A DNA stretch of 64,000 nt, from assembly GCA_021741355.1 (NCBI GenBank), contig JAIOXZ010000004.1, forward strand, positions 124,001 through 188,000, in the 5' to 3' direction. Of the stretch, positions 8,144 through 20,957 are shown one piece after another (position 1 is the first letter of the stretch; each line of letters opens with the position of its first letter). Position numbers and translations under genes: made by a program. Source of the stretch: Caulobacter sp. Its GTDB lineage: Bacteria > Pseudomonadota > Alphaproteobacteria > Caulobacterales > Caulobacteraceae. Under the pieces are notes generated by a model that worked only from the letters and a program-made list of their open reading frames with translations, was not told where the DNA came from and made no database searches.

Positions 8144-9286
8144 ATGGATTTCAATTTCACCGAAGAACAGTCCATGCTGCGCGACACGGTCGCCAGCTTC
8201 CTCCAGGACAAGTACGACTTCGACAAGCGCCGCAAGATGATCACGTCCGACACCGGCCGTGATCCCGCGATCTGGGACGCCTTCGCCAACGAGCTGGGCA
8301 TCCTGGGCGCGCCGTTCTCCGAAGAGATGGGCGGCCTGGGCGGCGGCGCGATCGAGAACATGATCGTCATGGAAGAGTTCGGCAAAGCCCTGGTGGTCGA
8401 GCCCTACCTCGGCACCGTGGTGATCGGCGGCGGCTTCCTGAAGCACTCGGCCTATGCCGGCGCGGCCGACATCGTCGGCGGCATCATCGAAGGCAAGGTG
8501 ATCATCGCCTTCGCCTATGCCGAACCGCAGGGCCGCTACACCTGGTCGGACCTGAAGACCACGGCCAAGAAGGACGGCTCCGGCTACGTCCTGAACGGCC
8601 ACAAGGCGGTCGTCATCGGCGCGCCCTGGGCGACCCACCTGATCGTCACCGCCCGCACCGGCGGCGGCCAGCGCGACGCCGACGGCGTCTCGGTGTTCAT
8701 CGTCGACAAGAACGCCAAGGGCGTGGTCACCCGTGACTACCCCACCGTCGACGGCCAGCGCGCGTCCGAAGTGTTCTTCGAGAACGTCTCGGTCGGCGCC
8801 GACGCCCTGATCGGCGCGGAAGGCGCGGGCCTGCCGCTGGTCAACAAGGTGCTCGACGAAGCCACCGCCGCCAGCTGCGCCGAAGCGGTCGGCGCGATGC
8901 GCCAGCTGCACACCGGAACCCTGGAATACGCCCGCCAGCGCAAGCAGTTCGGCGTGCCGATCGCCAGCTTCCAGGTGCTCCAGCACCGCATGGTCGACAT
9001 GTTCATGAACGTCGAGCAGTCGGTCTCGATGACCTACATGGCCACCATCAAGCTCAACGACGACGCCGAGCGGGCCAAGGCCGTCAGCGCCGCCAAGGTG
9101 CAGATCGGCAAGGCCTGCAAGTTCGTCGGCCAGAACGCCATCCAGATCCACGGCGGCATGGGCATGACCGACGAACTGGCCATCGGCCACTACTTCAAGC
9201 GCGCCACGATGATCGAGGGCCTCTACGGCTCGGTCGACCATCACCTGCGCCGCTACGAAGGCCTGAGCTTCGGCAAGGCCGCGTAA
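8144..9286 (+). CDS. acyl-CoA dehydrogenase, PimD-like (small subunit type)
   Basis: The protein has 380 residues, starting at the ATG in CCCCATGGATTTC. It has the ACAD layout, with FTEEQSMLRDTVASFL at the N-terminus and IHGGMGMTDELAIGHYFKRA plus LYGSVDHHLRRYEGL at the C-terminus. The ER motif carried by the upstream partner is replaced by LDEATAA, and the YEGT loop is absent. This partner is therefore probably structural or only FAD-binding in a heteromer. Both genes form one operon closed by the hairpin at 9315. The substrate could be a dicarboxylic, branched or ring-derived acyl-CoA; the exact one cannot be deduced. Confidence 0.88.
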   Translation: MDFNFTEEQSMLRDTVASFLQDKYDFDKRRKMITSDTGRDPAIWDAFANELGILGAPFSEEMGGLGGGAIENMIVMEEFGKALVVEPYLGTVVIGGGFLKHSAYAGAADIVGGIIEGKVIIAFAYAEPQGRYTWSDLKTTAKKDGSGYVLNGHKAVVIGAPWATHLIVTARTGGGQRDADGVSVFIVDKNAKGVVTRDYPTVDGQRASEVFFENVSVGADALIGAEGAGLPLVNKVLDEATAASCAEAVGAMRQLHTGTLEYARQRKQFGVPIASFQVLQHRMVDMFMNVEQSVSMTYMATIKLNDDAERAKAVSAAKVQIGKACKFVGQNAIQIHGGMGMTDELAIGHYFKRATMIEGLYGSVDHHLRRYEGLSFGKAA

Positions 9287-9314
9287 GACCGCTTCGGCGA
9301 TCTGCGAGACAGGG

Positions 9315-9355
9315 AGGGGCGGTCACCTGAACGGTGGCCGCCCCTTCTGCTTTTT
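9315..9355 (+). terminator. Rho-independent terminator of acyl-CoA dehydrogenase operon 1
   Basis: A 13-bp stem (AGGGGCGGTCACC with GGTGGCCGCCCCT, one G-T wobble) and a five-base loop are followed by TCTGCTTTTT, directly after the second dehydrogenase gene. Confidence 0.85.
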
Positions 9356-9415
9356 GGCGGCCAGTTCAAAAAACACCGTTCGGTTCACCAATCCGCAATC
9401 AGCGGGTCGTCTGAT

Positions 9416-11575
<2,160 letters not shown>

Positions 11576-11650
11576 AGCGTCGGGCGCCGGACAGCCGTCG
11601 CGTTCGCGATGGGCCTGCCCTAGGCTGGGTCCGGACGATTGGGGGCGACC

Positions 11651-12004
11651 ATGCAAGATGACCAGGAGGCGCGGCGGCGCATCAGGGACGCCGCCACCGG
11701 CGTTTACTTTGTCCCCGGATTCCAGGGGCACTGGGTCGGGGTGCTGCTGTTCGCCGCGACGATGGTCGGCGCGACCATGCTGTGGAGCGGCCTGCCCGTG
11801 GCGCTGGCCGTTCTGCGCGGCGGGGCGGATGGCGCTTCCGACGGCCAGACGGCGGCGACGTTTCTGGCGCTCTATGCGGCGATGCCCGCCGGTCCGGTCG
11901 CCGGCTGGATCCTGTGGGCCGGTCGCCGCCGGTGGGCCGCCATGGCCGTTCTGGTGATTTTCGCCGTCTGCGTGGCCTGGCTCAGCCCGGTCGCCATCCG
12001 GTAG
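11651..12004 (+). CDS. small membrane protein, two to three transmembrane segments
   Basis: The protein has 117 residues, starting at the ATG at 11651 behind GGGGGCGACC. Hydrophobic helices lie at about residues 28-55 (VGVLLFAATMVGATMLW), 70-90 (FLALYAAMPAGPVAGWIL) and 97-115 (AAMAVLVIFAVCVAWL), with charged residues between. It ends one base before the convergent ABC-F gene. I do not recognise a family. Confidence 0.7.
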   Translation: MQDDQEARRRIRDAATGVYFVPGFQGHWVGVLLFAATMVGATMLWSGLPVALAVLRGGADGASDGQTAATFLALYAAMPAGPVAGWILWAGRRRWAAMAVLVIFAVCVAWLSPVAIR

Positions 12005-12005
12005 A

Positions 12006-13793
12006 TCAGCCGGCCAGGGCTTCGCGCTTCTCTTCCAGCGCCAGCCATTCGTCCTCGGCGGCGGCCAAGTCGGCGCGGGCCTTTTCGGACGACTTCATGA
12101 TCCGGTCAAAGCCGGCCGGGTCGCGGCTGTAGAGGTTCGGGTCGGCGAGGGCGGCTTCCAGTTTGGCGATCTCCCCCGGCAGCTTGTGGATCAGGGCGTC
12201 CAGCTCCTCGAGCCGGCGCTGGTCCTTGTAGGTCAGCTTGGCGGCGGCCTTCTTCGGCTCGGCCTTCGGCGCCTGGATCGCCTTGGCGCCGCCGGGATTG
12301 CGGTCCTCGAAGAAGCCGGGATTCTGGGCGAGGAAGTCGGTCCAGCCGCCGGGGGTTTCGACCACCCGGCCGCGGCCGTCCAGGGCGATGGTCGAGGTGG
12401 CCAGGCGGTCGATGAAGTCGCGGTCATGGCTGACCAGGATCAGGGTGCCGTCGAAGTCGGCCAGCAGGTCCTCGAGCAGGTCGAGGGTTTCCATGTCCAG
12501 GTCGTTGGTCGGCTCGTCCAGCACCAGCAGGTTGGCCGGCCGGGCCAGGGCGCGCGCCAACAGCAGGCGGTTGCGCTCGCCGCCCGACAGGCTCGAGACC
12601 GGCTGGCGCAACTGCTTGTCCTGGAACAGGAATTCCTTGGCATAGCCGGCGACGTGGCGCGGAACGCCGCGGACCATGATCTGGTCGCCGCCGCCGTCGG
12701 TCAGCACGTCCCAGAGGGTCTGGCCCTCCTTCAGCTCGCCGCGCGCCTGGTCGATGTAGGCGATCTGCAGGCCGGTCCCGAGCTTGATTTCACCCTCGTC
12801 GGCGGGCAGGTCGCCGAGCAGCAGCTTGACCAGGGTGGTCTTGCCCGCGCCGTTGGGGCCGACGATGGCGACCCGGTCGCCGCGCTGGATGCGGGTCGAG
12901 AAGCCCTTGACGATGACCCGTTCGCCGAAGGCCTTGGACAGGCCCTTGGCCTCGGCGACCCGCTTGCCCGAGGTGTCGCCGGCGGCGAGGCCCATGCTGA
13001 TCTGGCCGCGGGATTCCCGCAGGATCGTCGCCTTCTGCTGGCGCATGTCCATCAGGCGCCGGCGGCGGCCCTCGTTGCGGGCGCGGCGGCCGGTGACGCC
13101 GCGTTCGAGCCAGTGCTGCTCGCGCTCCAGCGCCTTGTTCAGGCGGCGGAACTCGTCGGCCTCTGTCTGCAGGATCTGCTCGGACCATTCATCGAAGGCC
13201 GCGAAACCCTTGTCCAGGCGGCGGACCTTGCGGCTCTCCAGCCAGAAGCAGCGGCGGGTAACGCGCTCCAGGAAGGCGCGGTCGTGGCTGATGATCAGCG
13301 CCGCGCAGCGCAGGGTCGCCAGGCGATCCTCCAGCGTCTGGATCGCGAAGATGTCCATGTGGTTGGTCGGCTCGTCCAGCAGCAGCACGTCCGGCTGCTC
13401 GGCGAAGCCGCGGGACAGGGCGGCGCGGCGGATCTCGCCGCCCGACAGGCCAACCGTTCCCTTGGCCGGGTCGAGGCCAAAGGCCATCAGTTCGGCCTCC
13501 GCCTCATGCGGCGCGGCGCCGCCGGCCGCGGCGTAGTCCAGCAGGGTCGCGCCGGTGATCACCGGCTCCTGCGGCACGAACACCATCCGGGCGCCGGGGC
13601 TGGCGAAGCGGTCACCGCCGTCCGGCTGGATCTGGCCGGCCAGCATCCGCAGCAGGGTCGACTTGCCCGCGCCGTTGCGCCCGACCAGCGAGGCCCGCAC
13701 GCCCGGCTCGATCGCCAGGTCCACCCCGTCGAACAGCATGGTCGCCCCGTCAGCGAGACGGACGTCTTTCAGGGCGAGGATGGGGGCGGCCAT
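12006..13793 (-). CDS. ABC-F family ATPase, Uup type
   Basis: The protein has 595 residues with two ABC domains in tandem and no membrane segments. Walker A motifs are GRNGAGKST (38-46) and GPNGAGKTT; signatures are LSGGEIRR and LSGGERNR; Walker B are LLLDEPTNHMD and LVLDEPTNDLD. The linker between them is the basic ABC-F region (RRARNEGRRRRLMDMR). The C-terminal ~75 residues form a lysine-rich coiled coil after QAPKAEPKKAAAKLTYKDQRRLEELD, which favours Uup over EttA. ABC-F proteins act on ribosomes; Uup homologues affect translation stress, ribosome assembly and precise transposon excision. Confidence 0.92.
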   Translation of the reverse strand: MAAPILALKDVRLADGATMLFDGVDLAIEPGVRASLVGRNGAGKSTLLRMLAGQIQPDGGDRFASPGARMVFVPQEPVITGATLLDYAAAGGAAPHEAEAELMAFGLDPAKGTVGLSGGEIRRAALSRGFAEQPDVLLLDEPTNHMDIFAIQTLEDRLATLRCAALIISHDRAFLERVTRRCFWLESRKVRRLDKGFAAFDEWSEQILQTEADEFRRLNKALEREQHWLERGVTGRRARNEGRRRRLMDMRQQKATILRESRGQISMGLAAGDTSGKRVAEAKGLSKAFGERVIVKGFSTRIQRGDRVAIVGPNGAGKTTLVKLLLGDLPADEGEIKLGTGLQIAYIDQARGELKEGQTLWDVLTDGGGDQIMVRGVPRHVAGYAKEFLFQDKQLRQPVSSLSGGERNRLLLARALARPANLLVLDEPTNDLDMETLDLLEDLLADFDGTLILVSHDRDFIDRLATSTIALDGRGRVVETPGGWTDFLAQNPGFFEDRNPGGAKAIQAPKAEPKKAAAKLTYKDQRRLEELDALIHKLPGEIAKLEAALADPNLYSRDPAGFDRIMKSSEKARADLAAAEDEWLALEEKREALAG

Positions 13794-14068
13794 GGGGCGG
13801 GAACTGCTTCAGTGGTCTGGGATCTGACGGAGGGCGTCTATCCCCCCAATGACCCCACCGGGCAAGGGGGCAGCGATGCGAACCGTGGCGACAGCCTCCA
13901 CAGAATACACTTTTCGCGGTTGACCCGAATTGAGTAATAAAATCCCGAGACGCGCAAGAAGTCAGTAGTTGTCGTCGGACTGCTGTTCTGTATGCAGGAT
14001 TCACACGCATCGTTAATGGCCGAATGCCACATCTGCTCCCGACGCCCGGGGGAGCCGAACGACCGATG

Positions 14069-15804
<1,736 letters not shown>

Positions 15805-15817
<13 letters not shown>

Positions 15818-16284
15818 GGTTCGTCGCCCCGGTCTTCATCAAGATCCCAGGCGGCGTAGGCCAGGGCGTCTTCGGGTTCGGCGAGCTCGCTCTCGTTGAA
15901 CGTCTGGCCACGAATCGAGACGCCGGCCTTGTGGACGCTCTCCGGATCACCGGTGACCAGCGGATGCCAGGCGGGCAGGGGCTTGCCCTCGTCCAGCCGG
16001 CGGTAGGCGCAGCTGGGCGGCATCCACTGCAGCTCCTGGATATTGCCCGGAGTCAGCTTGATGCAATCCGGGACATGCTGCTTGCGGTTTTCGTAGTCCG
16101 TACAGCGGCATAGGTCGGAATCGAACAGCTTGCAGTGCACACGTGTCGGGATGACCTCGCCGCTATCTTCATCCTCGAAGCGAACCAGGCAGCAAAGTCC
16201 GCAGCCGTCGCATAGGCTCTCCCACTCGCCGGGGTTCATCTCGGCGAGGGACTTGATCTCCCAGAAGGGTTTGCGCGGCATCAT
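15805..16284 (-). CDS. YcgN family cysteine cluster protein (UPF0260)
   Basis: The protein has 159 residues, starting with MMPRK (a second ATG is three bases in). The conserved cysteine cluster is seen as LCDGCGLCCLVRFED, followed by CKLFDSDLCRCTDYENR, VPDC, PPSCAYR and the family-typical ending WHPLVTGDPESVHKAG. The cysteines probably bind a zinc or iron-sulfur centre; the role is unknown. The gene is divergent from the penicillin-binding protein, with 51 bp between starts. Confidence 0.93.
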
Positions 16285-16335
16285 GCTTGCGTCCTAAACC
16301 CCTCGGGGCAGTAACCCAAGCGCGACGGCATCCCT

Positions 16336-18558
16336 TTGAGCGACGACTGGTCCCTTCCGCCGTACAGTTTCGATCCGCCGCCCGAGAAGCGGCCGGAGCC
16401 TGAACCCGAGCCTGAACCCGCCAGGCCGGCGAAGAAGGGCAAGGCGCCGAAGGCCGCCAAACCGCGCAAACCTCCGAAGCCGCCCAAACCCCCGAAACCG
16501 CCGAAGGGCGAGCGCCAGCCGTTCTTTGACGGTGGCGGCCTTGTCGCCTGGCTGAAGTCGCCGCGCCTGCGCTGGGTGTGGATCACCCTGCTGACACTGT
16601 TCCTGACCGGAACGATCGCGGCCGGCGGGGTGGGGATCTACATCTGGCAGAAGTATCTGACCGACGTGCCGCCGATGCCGGCGCGGGAAGCGCTGTTCGC
16701 CATCAACCGGGCGCCGGGGATCCGGTTCCAGGATACGCGCGGCGTGCAGATCGCCGTGCGCGGGCCGCGCTATGGCGAGCGGGTGACGCTCGACCAGCTG
16801 CCCGGCTATGTGCCGCAGGCCTTCCTCGCCGCCGAGGATCGCCGGTTCTACAAGCACGGGGCGCTGGACCTGCAGGGCATCAGCCGGGCGGCCTGGGTCA
16901 ACTGGCGCGCCGGACGGATCGTCCAGGGCGGCTCGACCATAACCCAGCAGATCGCCAAGGGGCTGTTCCTGACCCCCGACCAGACGGCCAAGCGCAAGCT
17001 GCAGGAGGCGGTCATGGCCCGCCGGCTGTACCGGATGCTGAGCCGTGACGAGATCCTCGAACTCTACCTCAACCGGATCTTCTTCGGGGCCAACACCTAC
17101 GGCATCGACGGCGCCTCGCGCGCCTATTTCGGCAAGCCCGCCTCGGAGATGAGCATCTCGGAGGCTGCGCTGCTGGCCAGCCTGCCCAAGGCGCCGTCGC
17201 GGCTTGCGCTGACCAGGAACATGGCCGGGGCGCTGCAGCGCCAGCGGCTGATCCTGGCCAACATGCGCCGCGAGCGGTGGATCACCGAGGACCAGTACCA
17301 GGCCGCGCTGGCCGATACGCCCGTGCTGGCGCCCGGCGCCGTGCAGGACGAGGGCGACCTCGGCTATGTGCTCGACTACGCCACAATCGAGGCCGTAAAG
17401 ATCGCCGGCCAGAATTCGCCCGATCTCGTGGTGAAGCTGACCATCGACAGCCGGCTGCAGGCGGCCGGATCGAAGATCGTCCGCGAGGTGATGAGCACCG
17501 ACGGGGCCAAGTCCGGGGCGACCCAGGCGGCGCTTCTGGCGCTGGGCAACGACGGGGCTATCCGGGCCATGGTCGGGGGCACCGACTTCGACGAGACCCC
17601 GTTCAACCGGGCCGTTCAGGCGCGGCGCCAGCCCGGGTCGACGTTCAAGCCGTTCGTCTACGCCGCCGCGCTCGAAAAGGGCGTGCTGCCGACCGACCAG
17701 CGGGTCGACGGGCCGGTCAAGTTCGGCGACTGGGAACCGGAGAACTACGGTGGCGGCTACGTCGGGCCCGTAACCATCGAGGTCGCGCTCGCCAAGTCGA
17801 TCAACACCATCGCGGTGAAGCTGGGCCAGGAGGTCGGCGGCTCGGCGATGGGCGAACTGGCCCGCCGGTTCGGCCTGAGCACCATTCCCGCCAACCCGGA
17901 CCTGTCGGTGTCGCTGGGCTCGTACGAGGTGTCGCTGATCCAGCTGGTCGCGGCCTTCCAGGTGTTCCAGCAGGGCGGCCAGCGGCGCACGCCGTACATC
18001 ATCGAGAGCATCACCACCGTCAGCGGCGAGCCTGTCTATCAGCGCGGGCCGGCCGGGAGCGGGGTGCCGGTCTACGACATCGCCAAGGCCTCGATGATGG
18101 TCAACATGATGAAGGGCGTGCTGGCGCGCGGCACGGGCACGCGCGGGGCGTTCGGCCGTCCCGCCGCCGGCAAGACCGGCACCAGCCAGAACTGGCGCGA
18201 CGCCTGGTTCATCGGCTTCACGCCCGACATGACCGCCGGGGTGTGGATCGGCAATGACGACGACCGGCCGATGAACAAGGTCGCCGGCGGGACCCTGCCG
18301 GCGGGGATCTGGCGGCGGTTCATGATCATCGCCCACGAGGGCCTGCCCGTGCGGGACTTCGACTGGCTGCTGCCTGATCCAGTGCCGGAGGAGGAGGCGG
18401 ATCCGCGCAATCCGTTCTATGGCGACCTGGCCGGCGACTTCGCCCGCGCCGTGGAATCCCTGGAGCCGCCGCCCGAGCCCGAGGCGCCGGCGGTTCCTGT
18501 CGAGCCGGCCAGGCCCGCGACGCCGCAGCTGCCGGCGGGAGAGCCGATCCCCTACTAG
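16336..18558 (+). CDS. class A penicillin-binding protein (PBP1A family)
   Basis: The protein has 740 residues with a TTG start. A cytoplasmic tail of ~75 residues, rich in Pro, Lys and Glu with PEPEPEP and KPPKPPKPPKPP runs, precedes one membrane segment (~80-105). The transglycosylase domain follows, with catalytic Glu167 (AAEDRRFYKHG), GGSTITQQIAK and the EILELYLNRIFFG motif. The transpeptidase domain has Ser435 in PGSTFKPF, SINT (SxN) and GKTGTSQNWRDAW. It polymerises and cross-links peptidoglycan in the periplasm. The proline-rich C-terminal tail ends about 15 bp before a family A repeat. Confidence 0.94.
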   Translation: MSDDWSLPPYSFDPPPEKRPEPEPEPEPARPAKKGKAPKAAKPRKPPKPPKPPKPPKGERQPFFDGGGLVAWLKSPRLRWVWITLLTLFLTGTIAAGGVGIYIWQKYLTDVPPMPAREALFAINRAPGIRFQDTRGVQIAVRGPRYGERVTLDQLPGYVPQAFLAAEDRRFYKHGALDLQGISRAAWVNWRAGRIVQGGSTITQQIAKGLFLTPDQTAKRKLQEAVMARRLYRMLSRDEILELYLNRIFFGANTYGIDGASRAYFGKPASEMSISEAALLASLPKAPSRLALTRNMAGALQRQRLILANMRRERWITEDQYQAALADTPVLAPGAVQDEGDLGYVLDYATIEAVKIAGQNSPDLVVKLTIDSRLQAAGSKIVREVMSTDGAKSGATQAALLALGNDGAIRAMVGGTDFDETPFNRAVQARRQPGSTFKPFVYAAALEKGVLPTDQRVDGPVKFGDWEPENYGGGYVGPVTIEVALAKSINTIAVKLGQEVGGSAMGELARRFGLSTIPANPDLSVSLGSYEVSLIQLVAAFQVFQQGGQRRTPYIIESITTVSGEPVYQRGPAGSGVPVYDIAKASMMVNMMKGVLARGTGTRGAFGRPAAGKTGTSQNWRDAWFIGFTPDMTAGVWIGNDDDRPMNKVAGGTLPAGIWRRFMIIAHEGLPVRDFDWLLPDPVPEEEADPRNPFYGDLAGDFARAVESLEPPPEPEAPAVPVEPARPATPQLPAGEPIPY

Positions 18559-18573
18559 GGGTGAGGGGGGGGC

Positions 18574-18628
18574 GACTCCCCTCCACCACGCTCCGCGTGG
18601 TCCCCCTCCCCACGGTGTGGGGAGGATT
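18574..18628. repeat. family A palindromic repeat, single copy
   Basis: The element runs from GACTCCCCTCCACCACG to GTGTGGGGAGGATT and contains two nested hairpins (CCACGCTCCGCGTGG and CTCCCCACGGTGTGGGGAG). Other copies are at 24611-24728 and 57065-57117, and a diverged one at 22434-22488. It fills most of the gap between the penicillin-binding protein and the GTA cluster. Confidence 0.85.
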
Positions 18629-18756
18629 GCCGGGATTGTGGGAGGTTCCGGCGGCTACTCGCGGAGTTTTCGCGACAAACTGGCGTGATTTCAACGGCTT
18701 GAGTGTTTCTCGCACCGTCTGTCCGGCCGCGCCCGGTGGTCCCGTATCTTTGGGGC

Positions 18757-19257
18757 ATGACCGGAAAACCAGATGGCGCGGCGGCGCTGCTCGCGGGACT
18801 GGCCGAGCGGCTGGCCGCGGGGTTGCTTGAAGAGGTTGAGTACCTCGCCGCCCTCCCCAAACCCGATACCGACATCGCCCTGGAACGGCGGGTGCGGCTG
18901 CGTGGCGTGATCGCCCGCACCGCCCTGTCGATCCACAAGCTGCAGGCCCAGGAGGACGTTCCCGGCGCGCCGCAGGATCAGGATGAGGCCGACATGGATG
19001 ACCAACCCGACGACCCCGAGACCGTCGAACGAAAGTACGTGGAGCTCCAGAAATTCCTCGATCGACTCGCTGATCGGGCTCGATCCCGAGCGGGTGCGGG
19101 CGACAGTTCCGCCGGCGGAGCTGAACACCGTTCTGGCCACGTGGCGCCACCGGGCGAACGACGACCAGTTGCCACCGGACAATCCCTGGCGGACGTGGCT
19201 GCTCCTTGGCGGCCGGGGGTCGGGGAAGACCTGGGTCGGGGCCGGCTGGCTGGTTGA
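18757..19257 (+). CDS. GTA gp1-like small terminase candidate (3' end uncertain)
   Basis: The ATG at 18757 (MTGKPDGAAALLAGLAERL) begins a charged, helical protein with DIALERRVRLRGVIARTALS and KLQAQEDVP, in the position of the GTA small terminase gp1. Codon quality is good to about 19066 (ERKYVELQKFLDRLAD). Beyond that the frame merely shadows the large terminase gene, although it stays open to 19257. Either the protein really runs through a ~260-bp out-of-frame overlap, or gp1 and gp2 are joined by a frame change near 19060-19075. DNA recognition is inferred from position only. Confidence 0.6.
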   Translation: MTGKPDGAAALLAGLAERLAAGLLEEVEYLAALPKPDTDIALERRVRLRGVIARTALSIHKLQAQEDVPGAPQDQDEADMDDQPDDPETVERKYVELQKFLDRLADRARSRAGAGDSSAGGAEHRSGHVAPPGERRPVATGQSLADVAAPWRPGVGEDLGRGRLAG

Positions 19258-20320
19258 GCAGGCCCTTCGGGGCGGCCGTTACGCGCTGCTGGGGCCCAGC
19301 CTGCATGACGTGCAGGAGGTCATGATCGAGGGGCCCTCAGGGCTGCGGGCGCAAAGTCCGAAGGATCTGAAATTCCGGTACGAAAAATCTCGTCGTCGTG
19401 TCGTCTGGAACACCGGCGCGGAGGCGCACGTCTTTTCCGCCGAGGACCCGGACAGCCTGCGCGGGCCGCAGTTTCACGGGGCCTGGGCTGATGAATTCTG
19501 CGCCTGGCGTCGTCCGGGCGAGGTGCTGGCCATGCTGCGGTTCGGGCTGCGGCTGGGGGAGGATCCCCGGCTTGTCGTCACCACCACGCCCCGGCCGATC
19601 CGCGCGCTGCGGCAACTGCGGGCCGAGGTCTCGACCGTCGATACCGTGCTGCCGACCGCGACCAACGCGCACAATCTGGCGCCGGCCTTCCTCGACAGTC
19701 TCAACGCCATCTACGGCGGGACGCGGCTGGCGGCGCAGGAGTTCGACGGGCTGATCGTCGACGGCGAGGGCGCCCTGTGGCGGGCCGAGGACCTGGCGCG
19801 ATGCCGGGGCGCGCGGCCACCGGCGTTCGACAAGGTGGTGGTGGCGGTCGATCCGCCGGCCAGCGCCACGGGCGACGCCTGCGGCATCGTCGTGGCCGGG
19901 CGGCTGGGTGACCAGGCGTTCGTGCTGGCCGACCGGACCGTGAGCGGGCAGAGCCCGCTCGGCTGGGCGCGGAAGGCCGTGACCGCGGCCGAAGACTTCG
20001 GCGCCGACGCGATCGTCGCCGAGGCCAACCAGGGCGGCGAGATGGTGCGCGGCCTGCTGGCCCAGGCGCAGGCGCCGTGTGCGGTGAAGCTGGTTCACGC
20101 CCGCTACAGCAAGCGGGTGCGGGCCGAGCCCGTGGCGGCGCTCTATGAACGGGGCCTGGTGGTCCACTGCGGCGCCTTCCCGGCGCTGGAGGAGGAACTG
20201 ATGGCGCTGGGCTGCGACGACGGCGGACCGAGCCCGGACCGGGCCGATGCGCTGGTCTGGGCGATGACGGAGTTGTTGCTCGGGCGGGTGGTGAAGCGGC
20301 CGCGGGTGCGGGTGTTGTAG
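18998..20320 (+). CDS. GTA large terminase (gp2, DNA packaging ATPase/nuclease)
   Basis: The protein has 440 residues from the ATG at 18998; an ATG at 18983 is also possible. The packaging ATPase has Walker A GGRGSGKTWVG and Walker B WADEFCAW. The C-terminal RNase H-like nuclease has acidic residues in VVVAVDPPASATGDACG, IVAEANQGG and DRADALVWAM. It pumps DNA into the capsid. The first ~25 codons use rare AGA and AGT and look non-coding in this frame, so the true start may lie nearer 19066 or the protein may be reached from gp1 by a frame change. Confidence 0.9.
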   Translation: MTNPTTPRPSNESTWSSRNSSIDSLIGLDPERVRATVPPAELNTVLATWRHRANDDQLPPDNPWRTWLLLGGRGSGKTWVGAGWLVEQALRGGRYALLGPSLHDVQEVMIEGPSGLRAQSPKDLKFRYEKSRRRVVWNTGAEAHVFSAEDPDSLRGPQFHGAWADEFCAWRRPGEVLAMLRFGLRLGEDPRLVVTTTPRPIRALRQLRAEVSTVDTVLPTATNAHNLAPAFLDSLNAIYGGTRLAAQEFDGLIVDGEGALWRAEDLARCRGARPPAFDKVVVAVDPPASATGDACGIVVAGRLGDQAFVLADRTVSGQSPLGWARKAVTAAEDFGADAIVAEANQGGEMVRGLLAQAQAPCAVKLVHARYSKRVRAEPVAALYERGLVVHCGAFPALEEELMALGCDDGGPSPDRADALVWAMTELLLGRVVKRPRVRVL

Positions 20321-20632
20321 GGGGAGTGCGTGGGTCGAGACACTCGCTTGAGGCTCGCTCCTCACCATGACGGGCAATAGGTGTTCGTCATCCCGAGGAG
20401 CGGACCCCCAGGTCCGCGTCCCGAAGGACGCAGGGCGCCGGACCCCGGGCGCGTGGTTCGAGCCCCGGATCAAGTCCGGGGTCGGCTGGGGCCTCGCTCC
20501 TCACCATGACGATGGTTCGAGACGCGCTCCGCACTCCTCACCATGACGAAAAAAGATCAGGCCCAACCAATCTTCGTCATCCTGAGGAGCGAGCCACAAG
20601 CGAGCGTCTCGAAGGACGCAAGCTGTAGACAC
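20321..20632. repeat. cluster of family E palindromic repeats (no gene)
   Basis: This 312-bp gap is made almost wholly of family E copies: 20327-20372 (type 2, reverse orientation), 20386-20432 (type 1, forward), 20451-20511 (longer composite with CCCCGGATCAAGTCCGGGG), 20512-20548 (type 2, reverse) and 20575-20620 (type 1, forward). The forward consensus is CGTCATCCTGAGGAGC, a variable 8-15 bp centre, then CGTCTCGAAGGACGCA. The 20327/20386 copies form a head-to-head pair with a 13-bp spacer. Confidence 0.9.
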
Positions 20633-20944
20633 CTATTTGCGTCGCAGCGCCCTGGCTGCGTCTGAGCGGCTCCTCGAGCTCAGCGCCTGGAGCCGCTCCC
20701 ATTCTCCGGCGATGAAGGCTTCCTTCTTGGCCCTCGACCAACGCTTCAGCTTTCGCTCGACTTCGATGGCGTCGTGAATTCGCTGAGCTTCACCGCACCA
20801 GAGCAGTTCGACTGGTCGGCGGGAGGCCGTGTAGCCTCCCGTTGTACCGGCATGATGCTGGGCGATCCGTTGTTCGAGGTTGGTGGTGCAACCAACGTAA
20901 TACGAGCCGTCCGCGCATTTCAGAATGTAGGTCCAGGCTGCCAT
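20633..20944 (-). CDS. GIY-YIG nuclease family protein bracketed by inverted repeats
   Basis: The protein has 103 residues. The GIY-YIG fold is seen in WTYILKCADGSYYVGCT (the Y-x-L...Y-V-G variant), then the catalytic-arginine region NLEQRIAQHHAG and the glutamate in AIEVERKLKRWSRAKKEAFI. It resembles the short YhbQ/UPF0213 single-domain type. It lies on the strand opposite to the GTA genes, between terminase and portal, where GTAs normally have nothing. Its stop is 12 bp from the family E copy 20575-20620 and its start is 13 bp from the inverted copy 20958-21003. A role in moving or processing these repeats is inference. Confidence 0.9.
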   Translation of the reverse strand: MAAWTYILKCADGSYYVGCTTNLEQRIAQHHAGTTGGYTASRRPVELLWCGEAQRIHDAIEVERKLKRWSRAKKEAFIAGEWERLQALSSRSRSDAARALRRK

Positions 20945-20957
20945 TGCAGTGCCCTTG

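Noticed and set aside
16294..18336. A 680-residue reverse open frame over the penicillin-binding protein gene
   Set aside because: Antisense shadow with no recognisable motif; the forward frame has all class A PBP motifs.
18559..18756. GTA regulatory promoter region
   Set aside because: I could not find a convincing promoter or CtrA-type TTAA-N7-TTAA site; the space is mostly a family A repeat.
20633..20944. Homing endonuclease in an intron or intein
   Set aside because: The gene lies between two intact GTA genes and splits neither; no intron or intein features are seen.
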